From positions 124,001 through 188,000 of the forward strand of contig QFOD01000005.1 in assembly GCA_003241055.1 (NCBI GenBank): a stretch of DNA of 64,000 bases. Direction: 5' to 3'. Positions 52,603-62,023 of this stretch are shown here, piece after piece (within the stretch, counting starts at the first letter, position 1; each line of letters begins with the position of its first letter). The notes under the pieces are model-generated. The model ran no database searches. It saw only the letters and a program-made list of their open reading frames with translations, and had not been told where the DNA came from. The stretch comes from Roseateles depolymerans. GTDB lineage: Bacteria; Pseudomonadota; Gammaproteobacteria; Burkholderiales; Burkholderiaceae_C. Both the position numbers and the translations under genes were made by a program.

Positions 52603-54099
52603 ATGACGAACCGCCGCTTTGTGCTGGGCAGTGGCGCCACGCTGGTGGCGGGCCTGCTGCTGGCGCGTCGGGCACCGGCTGCCAGCGAGGCCGCACCGCT
52701 GTCCGCCGAAGAGCGCGCGCTGCATGCGCTGAACCGGCTGGGCTACGGACCCACCTCGCAGGATCGCAGCGCCATCGCCGAGCAGGGCGCGCAGGCCTGG
52801 CTGGATCGCTTCCTGGCCGAGCAGCTGCAGCCCGAGCGGCTGGCCCTGCCGACGCCGCTGGCCGAGCGGCTGTCGTCGCTGGAGGTGCTGCGCCTGTCGC
52901 CGGTCGAGGCCATTCACCGCCACCGCGAGGTGCAGCAGCTGGCGCGTCGGCTGCGGGCCGATGCCGAGGGTCAGGCCGTGCCCGACGAGCTGCGTGCCGC
53001 GCGCGAGCGCCAGCGGGCCCTGCAGCAACAGGCCGGCGCGGCGCGGCTGCTGCGCGCCCAGCAGAGCCCGGCCCAGCTCAGCGAGGTGCTGACCGAGTTC
53101 TGGTTCAACCACTTCAACGTCTACGCGGGCAAGGCGCCGGTAGGCCTGCTGGTGGCCGACTACGAGCAGCACGCCATCCGCCCCCATGTACTGGGCCGCT
53201 TCCGCGACATGCTGGGGGCGACTGCCCGCCACCCGGCCATGCTGATCTACCTCGACAACGCGCAGAGCTCGGGTGGCGACCGCCAGGGCCGGGGCGGTCT
53301 GAACGAGAACTACGCCCGCGAGCTGATGGAGTTGCACACGCTGGGGGTGGATGGCGGTTATTCGCAACAGGATGTGACCGAGCTGGCGCGCATGCTCACC
53401 GGCTGGGGCCTGGACGGCCGCGCCATCGCTGCGGGCGGGCCGGGCGCCGGCTTCCGCTTCGAGCCGCGGCGGCATGACACCGGGGTCAAGACCTGGCTCG
53501 GCCATCGTGTGGCGCCGAACGGCCAGGCCGAGGGCGAATTGGCGCTCGATGTGCTGGCCCGCCATCCGGCCACGGCCCGCCATCTGGCCTTCAAGTTCGC
53601 GCAGGCCTTCGTGGCCGATGTGCCGCCGCCGGCGCTGGTCCGGCGCCTGGCAGAGAGCTTCCAGGCCAGCGATGGCGACCTGCACGCGCTGACCCGCACG
53701 CTGCTGCGCTCCGACGAGTTCTGGAGCCGCGAGGCCTACCAGGCCAAGTTCAAGACGCCCTACCAGTACCTGCTGTCCAGCCTGCGGGCGCTCGATCTCG
53801 CGCCTGCCGAGGCCCAGCCCCTGCTGACGGCGCTGGCACAGGCCGGACAGCCGCTCTACGGCGCGGCCACGCCCGACGGCTACAAGTCCACGGCTCAGGC
53901 CTGGCGCAGCCCCGAGGCGCTGACCCAGCGGGTGCAGCTGGCCGCCACGCTGGGCGCCCGCAGCGGCGTGAGCGCCCAGCAGCTGGGCGACACGCTGGGC
54001 GGGCTGGTGACCGCCAGCACCCGCCGCACGCTGGCCGCCGAGCCGGCGCCGCAACAGCTGGCCCTGCTGCTGGCCAGCCCCGATTTCATGAAGCACTGA
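52603..54099 (+). CDS. DUF1800 family exported protein
   Basis: 498 residues. The start MTNRRFVLGSGATLVAGLLLARRAPAA is a Tat-like signal. Family-typical blocks: ALHALNRLGYGPTSQD, LTEFWFNHFNVYAGK, NENYARELMELHTLGVDGGYSQQDVTELARMLTGWGL, and HPATARHLAFKFAQAFVAD. The function of DUF1800 is not established; members almost always pair with DUF1501, as here. GGAGGA (52592-52597) marks the start. Confidence 0.92.
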   Translation: MTNRRFVLGSGATLVAGLLLARRAPAASEAAPLSAEERALHALNRLGYGPTSQDRSAIAEQGAQAWLDRFLAEQLQPERLALPTPLAERLSSLEVLRLSPVEAIHRHREVQQLARRLRADAEGQAVPDELRAARERQRALQQQAGAARLLRAQQSPAQLSEVLTEFWFNHFNVYAGKAPVGLLVADYEQHAIRPHVLGRFRDMLGATARHPAMLIYLDNAQSSGGDRQGRGGLNENYARELMELHTLGVDGGYSQQDVTELARMLTGWGLDGRAIAAGGPGAGFRFEPRRHDTGVKTWLGHRVAPNGQAEGELALDVLARHPATARHLAFKFAQAFVADVPPPALVRRLAESFQASDGDLHALTRTLLRSDEFWSREAYQAKFKTPYQYLLSSLRALDLAPAEAQPLLTALAQAGQPLYGAATPDGYKSTAQAWRSPEALTQRVQLAATLGARSGVSAQQLGDTLGGLVTASTRRTLAAEPAPQQLALLLASPDFMKH

Positions 54100-54115
54100 A
54101 CCCCAGGAGTCCGCC

Positions 54116-55342
54116 ATGCTCAGACGCCAATTGCTGCATTTCGGCGCCTTCACGCTGGCGGGGCTGCCGCCCAGCCTGGTGCGGGCGCAACAGGTGGCCC
54201 CGCGCAAGCTGGTGGTGGTGATGCTGCGCGGTGCGGTGGACGGGCTGTCCGTCGTCGCGCCCTATGCCGATCCGGCCTATGCCGCCGCGCGGCCGCAGAT
54301 CGCGCTGCCAGCACCGGGCGAGGAGGGCGGGCTGATCCGGCTCGACGGGCTGTTCGGCCTGCACCCGGCGCTCGCGCCGCTGCAGCGGCGCTGGCAGGAC
54401 GGCAGCCTGGCCTTCGTGCATGCGAGCGGCTCACCCGATCCGACCCGTTCGCACTTCGATGCCCAGGACTACATGGAATCGGGCACCCCCGGGCGCAAGT
54501 CCACGCCCGACGGCTGGATGAACCGCCTGCTCGGCGCGCTGCCGGGCGACCCCAGCCCGACCCGGGCGATCAGCCAGGGCGCGACCCCGCCGCGCATCTT
54601 TGCCGGCACGGCCAGCGTGGCCAGCCTGGGCACCGGGCCCAAGGCCCTGCAGCGCCGCGCGATCGACGATCCGCAGCTGCAGGCCGGGCTGGCGCGGCTG
54701 TACGCGGGTGACACGGCGCTGGCCGGCACGCTGCGCGACACCACCGAGGGGCGCCAGGAGATGGCCCGCAGCATGGGCGGTGGCCATGCGATGGACCCGT
54801 CGGCCGACGCCGGGGCGCCGTCGGCGCGCAGCTTTGCCGCCGATGCGCGCCGGTTGGGGATGCTGATCCGCAAGGACCCGCACACCCAGCTGGCGTTCAC
54901 CTCGGTGGGCGGCTGGGACACCCACGTCAACCAGGGCGGCGCGCGCGGGCAGCTCGCCAGCCGCCTGGCGGCGCTGGGCGAGGGCTTGGATGCGCTGGGC
55001 CAGGGGCTGGGCGAGGCCTACAAGGACACCGTCATCGTCGTGATGAGCGAATTCGGCCGCACGGTGCGCCAGAACGGCACCGGCGGCACGGACCACGGCC
55101 GCGGCAACGTGATGTGGCTGCTGGGCGGGCCGGTGGCCGGCGGGCGCGTGCTGGGCGAATGGCCGGGGCTGGACGACGCGGCGCTCGTCGATGGCCGCGA
55201 CCTCGCCGTTAGCACTGATTTCCGTCAGGTTATTGCGCCCTTGCTACAACGCCATCTGGGCCTGGATGACGCCGGGCTGGCCGCCGTGTTTCCTCAAGGG
55301 CCGCAGCGCTGGCGTGCTGCGGATCAGCTGCTGCGCACCTGA
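54116..55342 (+). CDS. DUF1501 family exported protein
   Basis: 408 residues. N-terminal signal MLRRQLLHFGAFTLAGLPPSLVRAQ. The body belongs to the alkaline-phosphatase/sulfatase-like superfamily: LVVVMLRGAVDGLSVVAPYADPAY, SGSPDPTRSHFDAQDYME, FTSVGGWDTHVNQGG, and IVVMSEFGRTVRQNGTGGTDHGRGNVMWLLGGPV, which hold likely metal ligands (Asp, His). It starts 16 bases after the DUF1800 gene. The pair probably acts on an extracytoplasmic substrate that is not known. Confidence 0.93.
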   Translation: MLRRQLLHFGAFTLAGLPPSLVRAQQVAPRKLVVVMLRGAVDGLSVVAPYADPAYAAARPQIALPAPGEEGGLIRLDGLFGLHPALAPLQRRWQDGSLAFVHASGSPDPTRSHFDAQDYMESGTPGRKSTPDGWMNRLLGALPGDPSPTRAISQGATPPRIFAGTASVASLGTGPKALQRRAIDDPQLQAGLARLYAGDTALAGTLRDTTEGRQEMARSMGGGHAMDPSADAGAPSARSFAADARRLGMLIRKDPHTQLAFTSVGGWDTHVNQGGARGQLASRLAALGEGLDALGQGLGEAYKDTVIVVMSEFGRTVRQNGTGGTDHGRGNVMWLLGGPVAGGRVLGEWPGLDDAALVDGRDLAVSTDFRQVIAPLLQRHLGLDDAGLAAVFPQGPQRWRAADQLLRT

Positions 55343-55375
55343 CCCGGTGCGCGGCGCGTTTCACCGGGAGCTTCC

Positions 55376-55462
55376 ATGTTGCGAATCCCGTCCTCCGGCT
55401 TTGGCCTGTGCCTGCTGCTGGCCGTGCTGGCCTATGGCTATCTGGTGATCGCCGCGCCCTGA
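55376..55462 (+). CDS. 28-residue single-helix membrane microprotein
   Basis: ATG TTG CGA... gives MLRIPSSGFGLCLLLAVLAYGYLVIAAP then TGA. GGGAG (55366-55370) lies six bases before the start, a good ribosome site. A short basic N-terminus and one hydrophobic stretch (residues 9-26) predict an inner-membrane peptide. It is 33 bases after the DUF1501 stop on the same strand. Short length limits certainty, but the composition is unlike the surrounding shadow frames. Confidence 0.5.
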   Translation: MLRIPSSGFGLCLLLAVLAYGYLVIAAP

Positions 55463-55478
55463 GCGCAGCGCTCCTCCC

Positions 55479-57140
55479 TCATTCGGCCTGGGCCGGCATC
55501 ACGAAGCGGGCCACCTCGGCGGCCAGCGCGCCGGCCTGCTGGCGCATGGCCGACGCGGCTGCGGCCGTCTGCTCCACCAGCGCGGCGTTCTGCTGCGTGG
55601 CCTGATCCAGCTCGGTGACGGCCTGGCCGATCTGAGCCAGGCCCTGGTTCTGCTCGCGCGCGCCGGTGGACACATGGCCCAGCAGCTCGTCCACGCGGCG
55701 CGAGCTGGCGGCGATCTGCTCGATCGTCGCGCCAGCCTGCTGCACCACCTGGCTGCCCGAGGCCACCCGCTCCACGCTGGCGCCGATCAGCGTCTTGATC
55801 TCCTTGGCCGCCTCGGCACTGCGCTGGGCCAGCGATCGCACCTCGCCGGCCACCACCGCGAAGCCGCGGCCCTGCTCGCCGGCGCGCGCGGCCTCCACGG
55901 CTGCATTCAGCGCCAGGATGTTGGTCTGGAAGGCGATGCCGTCGATGGTGCCGATGATCTCGGCAATGCGGGTGGAGGACTCGCGGATGCTGTCCATGGT
56001 CTGCACCACCTGCTGCATCACGCGCCAGCCGTCGGCCGCCACGTCGGCGTTCTGCCGGGCCATGGTGGCGGCCTCGGCGGTGTTCTGCGCGCTGGAGCCG
56101 ACGGTGGCCGACAGCTGTTCCATGGCGGCGGCGGACTGTTCCAGGCTGGCCGCCGCGGCCTCGGTGCGGCCCGAGAGATCGTCGGCGCCGGCGGCGATCT
56201 CGTCGCTGGAGCCCACGATGGCGTCGCTGGAGCGGCGCACGCGGCTGACCATCTGGCGCAGCGCATCCTGCATGGTGGCCAGCTCACGCATCAGCTGGGC
56301 GGCCTCGTCATGGCCCCAGGGCGAGGGCGAGGTGGTGAGGTCGCCGGCCGTCATCGCGCGCAGGTGGCGGCGGGTTTCGTTGAGGCCGCCCTCCATCACC
56401 TTGTAGAAGCTCAGGAACAGATAGCCCCCGAGCAGCACGACGGCAGCGGCCACCAGGGCCGCGCGCAGCAGACGCTGCCGCTGGGCCGCCTGCAGGTCGT
56501 CGATGTAGATGCCCGAGCCGACCACCCAGCCCCAGGGCTCGAAGGCCTTCACGTAGGAGAGCTTGTCCACCGGCTGCTGCTGGCCCGGGTGGGGCCACTG
56601 GTAGGCGACGAAGCCCTGGCCGTGGCGGCGCGCCTGGTCGGCAAAGGCGCTGAAGAGCGCAAGGCCGTGCGGGTCCTTGATGCCGCTGGCGTCCTGGCCG
56701 TCGAGCTGCGGCTGGGTCGGGTGCATCACGATGCGGGCCTGCAGGTCGTTGATCCAGAAGTACTCGCTGCCCTCGTAGCGCAGCTTCGCCACGGCCTGGC
56801 GGGCCAGGGCCTGGGCCTGCGCGCGCGGCAGCCCCGTGGCCTCCTGCGCCTGGGCCCAGGCGAGCACGCCGTGGGCGATCTCCACATGCTGGCGTGTGGC
56901 GGCCTTGCGGGCCTCCAGCGCCCCGGTGGCCTCGCTGTCCAGCAACCAGGCCACCAGGGCCAGCATGGGCAGCAGCGTGCTCAGCGAGATCAGCAGCGCC
57001 TTGCTGGCGAAGCGCAGCTCGCGGAACAGCCGCACGCCGGGCGCCCAGAAGCCGTGGTACGCGAAGAAGCCCGCGTCGGCGCGATGCGTGGCGCCGGTCG
57101 AGCGGGGGGCCGCAGCGGCGGCAGGGTGGGAAATGGCCAT
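55479..57140 (-). CDS. Methyl-accepting chemotaxis protein with single Cache sensor
   Basis: 553 residues. Membrane helices at about 46-66 and 226-246 flank a periplasmic sCache domain ([38 protein letters not shown]... and [16 protein letters not shown]). HAMP follows, then the signalling coiled-coil with the conserved hairpin tip [51 protein letters not shown]. There is no C-terminal CheR-binding pentapeptide; it ends [13 protein letters not shown]. The ligand is unknown, though sCache_2 receptors often sense small organic acids. Confidence 0.95.
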   Translation of the reverse strand: MAISHPAAAAAPRSTGATHRADAGFFAYHGFWAPGVRLFRELRFASKALLISLSTLLPMLALVAWLLDSEATGALEARKAATRQHVEIAHGVLAWAQAQEATGLPRAQAQALARQAVAKLRYEGSEYFWINDLQARIVMHPTQPQLDGQDASGIKDPHGLALFSAFADQARRHGQGFVAYQWPHPGQQQPVDKLSYVKAFEPWGWVVGSGIYIDDLQAAQRQRLLRAALVAAAVVLLGGYLFLSFYKVMEGGLNETRRHLRAMTAGDLTTSPSPWGHDEAAQLMRELATMQDALRQMVSRVRRSSDAIVGSSDEIAAGADDLSGRTEAAAASLEQSAAAMEQLSATVGSSAQNTAEAATMARQNADVAADGWRVMQQVVQTMDSIRESSTRIAEIIGTIDGIAFQTNILALNAAVEAARAGEQGRGFAVVAGEVRSLAQRSAEAAKEIKTLIGASVERVASGSQVVQQAGATIEQIAASSRRVDELLGHVSTGAREQNQGLAQIGQAVTELDQATQQNAALVEQTAAAASAMRQQAGALAAEVARFVMPAQAE

Positions 57141-57254
57141 GTCGAGACTAGGGTTGATCCGCCGCAGTCTAGGTGGGGCTAACCCCAGGCTTGTGCGAAT
57201 CCAACCATATTGCAGTGCAGCATTTCACGCGGAGGCCGCAGGCTTGCTGTGGGC

Positions 57255-57307
57255 GTCCGGACAGCGTCCGGACACCCGCCGGACTGTCCATTCGGTGTCC
57301 GCGGACA
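57255..57307 (+). promoter_or_regulatory. Palindromic enhancer sites upstream of the efflux operon
   Basis: Two copies of the palindrome GTCCGGAC (57255-57262 and 57266-57273), centres 11 bp apart (one helix turn), and a perfect 12-bp palindrome TGTCCGCGGACA (57296-57307) 32 bp further on, three turns away. They stand about 75-120 bp before the predicted transcription start, the normal distance for a sigma-54 activator. Binding by the regulator at 23977-25320 is inference. Confidence 0.7.
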
Positions 57308-57350
57308 GGTCTTGCGCGCCCAAGTCCTTGATTTGAATGAAGGACCCTGC

Positions 57351-57366
57351 TGGCACGTGGCTTGCA
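57351..57366 (+). promoter_or_regulatory. Sigma-54 (RpoN) promoter of the efflux operon
   Basis: TGGCACGTGGCTTGCA matches the consensus TGGCACR-N4-TTGCW at every fixed position, with GG (57352-57353) and GC (57364-57365) separated by exactly 10 bases. Transcription would begin near 57377, practically at the ATG at 57378, so the message would be leaderless or nearly so. Confidence 0.88.
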
Positions 57367-57377
57367 GAACAGGGGGC

Positions 57378-58652
57378 ATGAGCACTGGCATCCGAGACAC
57401 CTCCGAACAAGACCGCCCGCTGAGCCGCCCCGCGCGCCGTCGCTGGCCCTGGGCGCTGGCCGCCGTGGCCGCGGCCGCCGCGCTGGCCTGGGGCGTGCCC
57501 AGGCTGCGGCAGAGCTGGTCCAGCGATCTGGCCGTCAGCGCTGCGCGGCTGAACTTCGCCACCGTCGACGTGGCGCCGCTGACCCGCGACGTGGCCGGCG
57601 AGGGCCGGGTCGTGGCGGCGCAGAGCCCCACGCTGTACGCCTCGGGCGGCGGCGCGGCGACGCTGCAGGTCAAGGCCGGCGACGCGGTCAAGCGCGGCCA
57701 GGCGCTGGCCGTCATCGACTCCCCCGAGCTGACCAACCGGCTGGCCCAGGAGCGCAGCAACGTCGACGCGCTGAGGGCCGATCTGGCCCGCGCCGAGGTC
57801 GAGGCCCGCCAGCAGACTGCGGCGCTGCAGAGCGCGCTGGACTCCGCCCGTATCGACCTGCAGACCGCGCAGAACGACCTGGCCCGCCAGAACCAGGCCT
57901 TCGAGGCCGGCGCCACGGCCCGCATGCAGGTGGAGCGTGCGCAGGACGCGCTGGCCAAGGCGCGGCTGGCTTTCGAGCAGGCCCAGGCCTTGCGCGGGCT
58001 GAAGACGGACAGCCTGGCGCTGGACGTGCAGGCCAAGAAAAGCGCGCTGTCGCGCCAGCAGCTGCTGGTGCAAGACCTGGCACGCCAGGTCGACGAGCTG
58101 ACCGTGCGCTCGCCGGTGGATGGTCAGGTCGGCCAGCTCTTCATCGACGAGCACGCCAACGTGGCGCGCGACGCCAAGCTGCTGTCGGTCATCGACCTGT
58201 CGCGCCTGGAGGTGCAGATGCAGGTGGCCGAGAGCTTCGCCCGCGAGCTGGGCGTGGGCATGCCCGGCGAGATCAGCGGCAACGGCCAGCGCTGGGCCGG
58301 CCAGGTCAGCTCGGTGTCGCCCGAGGTGGTCAACGGTGAGGTGGCGGCACGGCTGCGCTTTGCCCAGGCCCAGCCCGAGCAGCTGCGCCAGAACCAGCGC
58401 CTGTCGGTGCGCGTGCTGCTGGACAAGCGCGACAAGGTGCTGGGCGTGACCCGCGGCAGCTTCGTGGACGACGGCGGCGGCGCCATCGCCTACGTGGTGC
58501 GCAATGGCGTGGCCGAGAAGGTGGCCGTCAAGCTGGGTGCGCGCTCGCTGGAGCGGGTGGAGGTGATCTCCGGCCTGCAGGCGGGCGACCGGGTCGTGAT
58601 CTCCGGCACCGACAACTTCAAGGGCGCGGACCGCGTCGTCATCGCGGACTGA
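57378..58652 (+). CDS. Periplasmic adaptor of a tripartite efflux pump (HlyD/MacA family)
   Basis: 424 residues. A basic cytoplasmic start, one membrane anchor (about 24-40), a lipoyl half-motif (LQVKAGDAVKRGQALAVIDSPEL), a long coiled-coil hairpin (about 115-225) and the second lipoyl half (LTVRSPVDGQVGQLFIDEHANVARDAKLLSVIDLSRLEVQMQVAES), then beta-barrel and membrane-proximal domains. It links the inner-membrane ABC part to the outer-membrane channel. ATG 57378 is the only sensible start in front of the anchor. First gene of five; expressed from the sigma-54 promoter that ends just upstream. Confidence 0.93.
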   Translation: MSTGIRDTSEQDRPLSRPARRRWPWALAAVAAAAALAWGVPRLRQSWSSDLAVSAARLNFATVDVAPLTRDVAGEGRVVAAQSPTLYASGGGAATLQVKAGDAVKRGQALAVIDSPELTNRLAQERSNVDALRADLARAEVEARQQTAALQSALDSARIDLQTAQNDLARQNQAFEAGATARMQVERAQDALAKARLAFEQAQALRGLKTDSLALDVQAKKSALSRQQLLVQDLARQVDELTVRSPVDGQVGQLFIDEHANVARDAKLLSVIDLSRLEVQMQVAESFARELGVGMPGEISGNGQRWAGQVSSVSPEVVNGEVAARLRFAQAQPEQLRQNQRLSVRVLLDKRDKVLGVTRGSFVDDGGGAIAYVVRNGVAEKVAVKLGARSLERVEVISGLQAGDRVVISGTDNFKGADRVVIAD

Positions 58653-58689
58653 GCGTCTGCCCCCTCTGATCCAACGAAAGGACATAGCC

Positions 58690-59373
58690 ATGCTGCAGAT
58701 GGAAAAGCTCCAGAAGGTCTACCGCACCGAGATGGTCGAGACCTACGCGCTGCGCGACTTCAACCTGAACGTCAACGAAGGCGAGTTCGTCGCCGTGACC
58801 GGCCCGTCCGGCTCGGGCAAGACCACCTTCCTCACCATCGCCGGCTTGCTGGAGGCGGCCAGCGGCGGGCGCTACCTGCTGGACGGCATCGACGTGAGCC
58901 GCATGAACGACGCCGAGCGCTCGCGCGTGCGCAACCAGAAGATCGGTTTCATCTTCCAGGCCTTCAACCTCATTCCCGACCTGAGCGTGCTGGACAACAT
59001 TGAGGTGCCGCTGCGCTACCGCGGCATGGGCGGGGCCGAGCGCCGCAAGCGCGCGGCCGATGCGCTGGCCCGCGTGGGCCTGTCGGCCCGCGCCAAGCAC
59101 TATCCGGCCGAGCTGTCGGGCGGCCAGCAGCAGCGCGTGGCGATCGCCCGGGCGCTGGCTGGCGAGCCGCGCCTGCTGCTGGCCGACGAGCCCACCGGCA
59201 ATCTCGACAGCGCGATGGCCCGCAGCGTGATGGAGCTGCTGGAGGAGCTCAACCGCGACGGCGCCACCATCGTGATGGTGACCCACGATCCGCAGCTGGC
59301 CGCGCGCTCGCAGCGCAATGTGCATGTGATCGACGGGCAGGTGGTGGACCTCACGACCGAGGCTCGCGTCTGA
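58690..59373 (+). CDS. ABC transporter ATPase, MacB/LolD type
   Basis: 227 residues. Walker A GPSGSGKTTFLTIAGLLE, Q-loop FIFQAFNLIPDLSVLDNIEVPL, signature LSGGQQQRVAIARALAGEP, Walker B LLLADEPTGNLDSAM and switch His MVTHDPQLAARS. In MacB the ATPase is fused to its permease; here it is separate, as in LolD-type systems. Its stop overlaps the next start (TGATG at 59371-59375). Confidence 0.96.
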   Translation: MLQMEKLQKVYRTEMVETYALRDFNLNVNEGEFVAVTGPSGSGKTTFLTIAGLLEAASGGRYLLDGIDVSRMNDAERSRVRNQKIGFIFQAFNLIPDLSVLDNIEVPLRYRGMGGAERRKRAADALARVGLSARAKHYPAELSGGQQQRVAIARALAGEPRLLLADEPTGNLDSAMARSVMELLEELNRDGATIVMVTHDPQLAARSQRNVHVIDGQVVDLTTEARV

Positions 59374-60656
59374 TGGCCATGAGCAAGCTTTCCCCGCTCC
59401 TGCTGGGCCTGTTGCTGGCGGCGGCGGGTTCGGGCGCGCGGGCGGACGACCTGCTGCAGGCCTGGAACCAGGCCCGCACGGCCGACCCGCAGCTGCGCCA
59501 GGCTGCCGCGCTCAGCGGCGCCCAGGAGGCCGCAGCCCGGGTGGCGCGCGCGGCGCTGTTGCCGCAGTGGAGCGTCAACGCCAGCGAGCAGCGTGGCGAC
59601 GGCCATCTGCACACCGCCACCAGCAGCATCAGCCAGGCGCTGCTGGACCTGCCCGCACTGCGCGAATGGCAGGCCAGCCGCAGCGAGGCCAGCGCGCAGG
59701 AGCTGCGGCTGGATGCCGCGGCGCAGGACGCCCGCGCCCGCGTGGCCGCCGCCTATTTCGGCCTGCTGTCGGCCCAGGCCCAGCTCGCCACGGCACAGGC
59801 CAACGAGCAGGCCTTCGACCGCCAGGTGCGCGAGGCCGAGGTGCGCTTCAAGACCGGGCTGTCCGCCCAGGTCGAGGCCGAGCAGTCGCGCACCTACCGC
59901 GAACTGGCGCGCGGCAGCACGCTGGCCGCCGAGCTGGCCGTGTCCGACGCCCGCGAGGCGCTGGCCGAGCTGACCGGCGCGGCCCCCGGCGCGCTGCAGC
60001 CGCTGGTGGAGGCCTTCGCGGCCCAGCCGCTGGCCGACGGCGTCGACGCCTGGGTGGCGCGCGCACTGGAGGCCAACCCGGTGCTGCGCGCACTGCAGCA
60101 GGACGTGCAGGCCAGCGAGCGCCGCATCGCCGGAGCACGCGCCGGCCACCTGCCCACGCTGAGCCTGGGCGTGGACACCACGCGCCAGCGCGGCGATGGC
60201 GTTTCCAGCCTGGATGCCAGCCGCACGCCCACGGTGGTGGGGCTGCGGCTCACGGTGCCGCTGTTTGCCGGTGGCGCCACCAGCGCCGCCACGGACCGCG
60301 CGGTGTTCCAGCGCGAGGCCGCGCGCGAGCAGCTGGAGGCTGCGCGCCGCGCGCTGCAGCGCGAGGTGAGGGCGCAGTACCAGGCCGTGGCCCAGGGCGA
60401 GGCGCGGCTGCGGGCCACGCAGGCCGCGGTGGAGGCCGCCCAGCGCTCGCTCGATGCCACCGGCACCGGGCTGACGCTGGGCACCCGCACCATCACCGAC
60501 CTGTTGCTGGCCATCCAGACGCTGGGCCAGGCGCAGAACGCGCGCACCGACGCCCGCCACGGCCATGTGCTGGCGCTGCTGGCCCTGCACCGCGCCGCCG
60601 GCTCGCTGGACGACCAGGAGCTGCAGACCGTCAACGCGCTGCTGGAGGCCCGCTGA
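59373..60656 (+). CDS. Outer-membrane efflux channel, TolC family
   Basis: 427 residues with a signal peptide (MAMSKLSPLLLGLLLAAAGSGARA). Two tandem outer-membrane-efflux repeats rich in long Ala/Gln/Arg helices: NQARTADPQLRQAAALSGAQEAAARVARAALLPQWSVNAS, ...RVAAAYFGLLSAQAQLATAQANEQAF..., and the second copy ending TLGTRTITDLLLAIQTLGQAQNARTDARHGHVLALLALHRAAGSL. Trimeric channel that completes the pump. It lies between the ATPase and the permeases. Confidence 0.95.
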   Translation: MAMSKLSPLLLGLLLAAAGSGARADDLLQAWNQARTADPQLRQAAALSGAQEAAARVARAALLPQWSVNASEQRGDGHLHTATSSISQALLDLPALREWQASRSEASAQELRLDAAAQDARARVAAAYFGLLSAQAQLATAQANEQAFDRQVREAEVRFKTGLSAQVEAEQSRTYRELARGSTLAAELAVSDAREALAELTGAAPGALQPLVEAFAAQPLADGVDAWVARALEANPVLRALQQDVQASERRIAGARAGHLPTLSLGVDTTRQRGDGVSSLDASRTPTVVGLRLTVPLFAGGATSAATDRAVFQREAAREQLEAARRALQREVRAQYQAVAQGEARLRATQAAVEAAQRSLDATGTGLTLGTRTITDLLLAIQTLGQAQNARTDARHGHVLALLALHRAAGSLDDQELQTVNALLEAR

Positions 60657-60715
60657 CATGCACCCCCTGACGACACATCAATGCCTGCGGGCATACGGAC
60701 CTGGGAGGCCCTGAG

Positions 60716-62023
60716 ATGTTCATCCATTACCTCGAACTCGCCTGGCGCAATGCGCGCTCGGCCAAGGGCCTGTCGGCGCTGATGGTGCTGGCGCTGGCGC
60801 TGGGCATAGGCGCCTGCATGACCACGCTGACGGTCTATCACGTGCTGTCCGGCGACCCCATCCCGGGCAAGAGCGCGCGGCTGTTCAATGTGCAGCTGGA
60901 TGCGCGCGACATGATCGGCTACGAGCCCGGCAAGGATCCGGTGCTCGACCTGACCCGCTTTGACGCGACGGCATTGCTGCGCGAGAAGAAGGGCCTGCGC
61001 CAGAACATGTCCAGCGGCTTCAACACGGCCGTCGGCCTGCCGGATGCGCAGACCAAGCCGGTCTTCTCCTTCACCCGCTACACCACGACCGACTTCTTCG
61101 CGATGTTCGAGGCGCCGTGGGCGTTCGGCGGCGGCTGGAGCGCGGCCGATGACGAGGCCGAGGCGCGCGTGGCGGTAATTTCGGCGTCGCTGAACGACAA
61201 GCTGTTCGGCGGCGCCAACAGCGTGGGGCGCGAGATCGTCGTGCGCGGCCAGCCTCTGCGTGTGGTGGGCGTGCTCAAGCCCTGGAAGCTGCAGCCGCAC
61301 TTCTACGACCTCACCACCGGCAGCTATGCCGACACCGAGGACCTCTTCCTGCCCTTCTCCACGGCGATGGTGCTGAAGATGGGCCACTGGGGCAACATGA
61401 GCTGCTGGGGGCGCGGCAGCAACGGCGGCAGTGCGACGGACCTCAAGGCCAGCTGCGCCTGGATTCAGTACTGGGTGGAGCTGGCCAAGCCGGAGGACGC
61501 CAAGGCCTACCGCGAGTACCTGGTGCACTACTTCGAGGAGCAGCGCCGCGCCGGGCGCTTCGAGCGCCCGACCAATCTGCGCCTGCGCAATGTGATGGAG
61601 TGGCTGGATGCGCAGGAGGTGCTGCCGCCCGACGTGCGCCTGCAGACCTGGCTGGCCTTCGGCTTCCTGGCCGTGTGCATCGTCAACATGGTGGGCCTGC
61701 TGCTGGCCAAGACGTTGCGCCGCTCGGGCGAGATCGGCGTGCGCCGCGCGCTCGGCGCCTCGCGGCGCGACATCTTTGCGCAGTTCATCGTCGAGGCCGG
61801 CGCGCTGGGCCTGGCCGGCGCAACGCTGGGGCTGCTGCTGGCCGAGGGCGGCCTGTGGCTGGTGCGGCAGAGCCCCAACGACTACGCCCGCCTGGCCGAG
61901 CTGGATGCGCTGATGCTGGGCGTCACGCTGGCCATTGCCATCGGCGCCAGCCTGCTGGCCGGCCTGCTGCCGGCCTGGCGCGCCGCGCTGGTGACCCCGG
62001 CCCTCCAACTCAAGGTGCAGTGA
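60716..62023 (+). CDS. ABC permease, MacB/FtsX type, first subunit
   Basis: 435 residues. N-terminal helix (ALMVLALALGIGACMTTLTVYHVLSGDPIPG), a periplasmic MacB_PCD domain of about 230 residues, then three C-terminal helices of the FtsX domain containing GEIGVRRALGASRRDIFAQFIVEAGALGLAGATLGLLLAEGG. Energy from the separate ATPase drives mechanotransmission rather than direct passage through the membrane (family knowledge). Its stop overlaps the next start (TGATG at 62021-62025). Confidence 0.94.
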   Translation: MFIHYLELAWRNARSAKGLSALMVLALALGIGACMTTLTVYHVLSGDPIPGKSARLFNVQLDARDMIGYEPGKDPVLDLTRFDATALLREKKGLRQNMSSGFNTAVGLPDAQTKPVFSFTRYTTTDFFAMFEAPWAFGGGWSAADDEAEARVAVISASLNDKLFGGANSVGREIVVRGQPLRVVGVLKPWKLQPHFYDLTTGSYADTEDLFLPFSTAMVLKMGHWGNMSCWGRGSNGGSATDLKASCAWIQYWVELAKPEDAKAYREYLVHYFEEQRRAGRFERPTNLRLRNVMEWLDAQEVLPPDVRLQTWLAFGFLAVCIVNMVGLLLAKTLRRSGEIGVRRALGASRRDIFAQFIVEAGALGLAGATLGLLLAEGGLWLVRQSPNDYARLAELDALMLGVTLAIAIGASLLAGLLPAWRAALVTPALQLKVQ

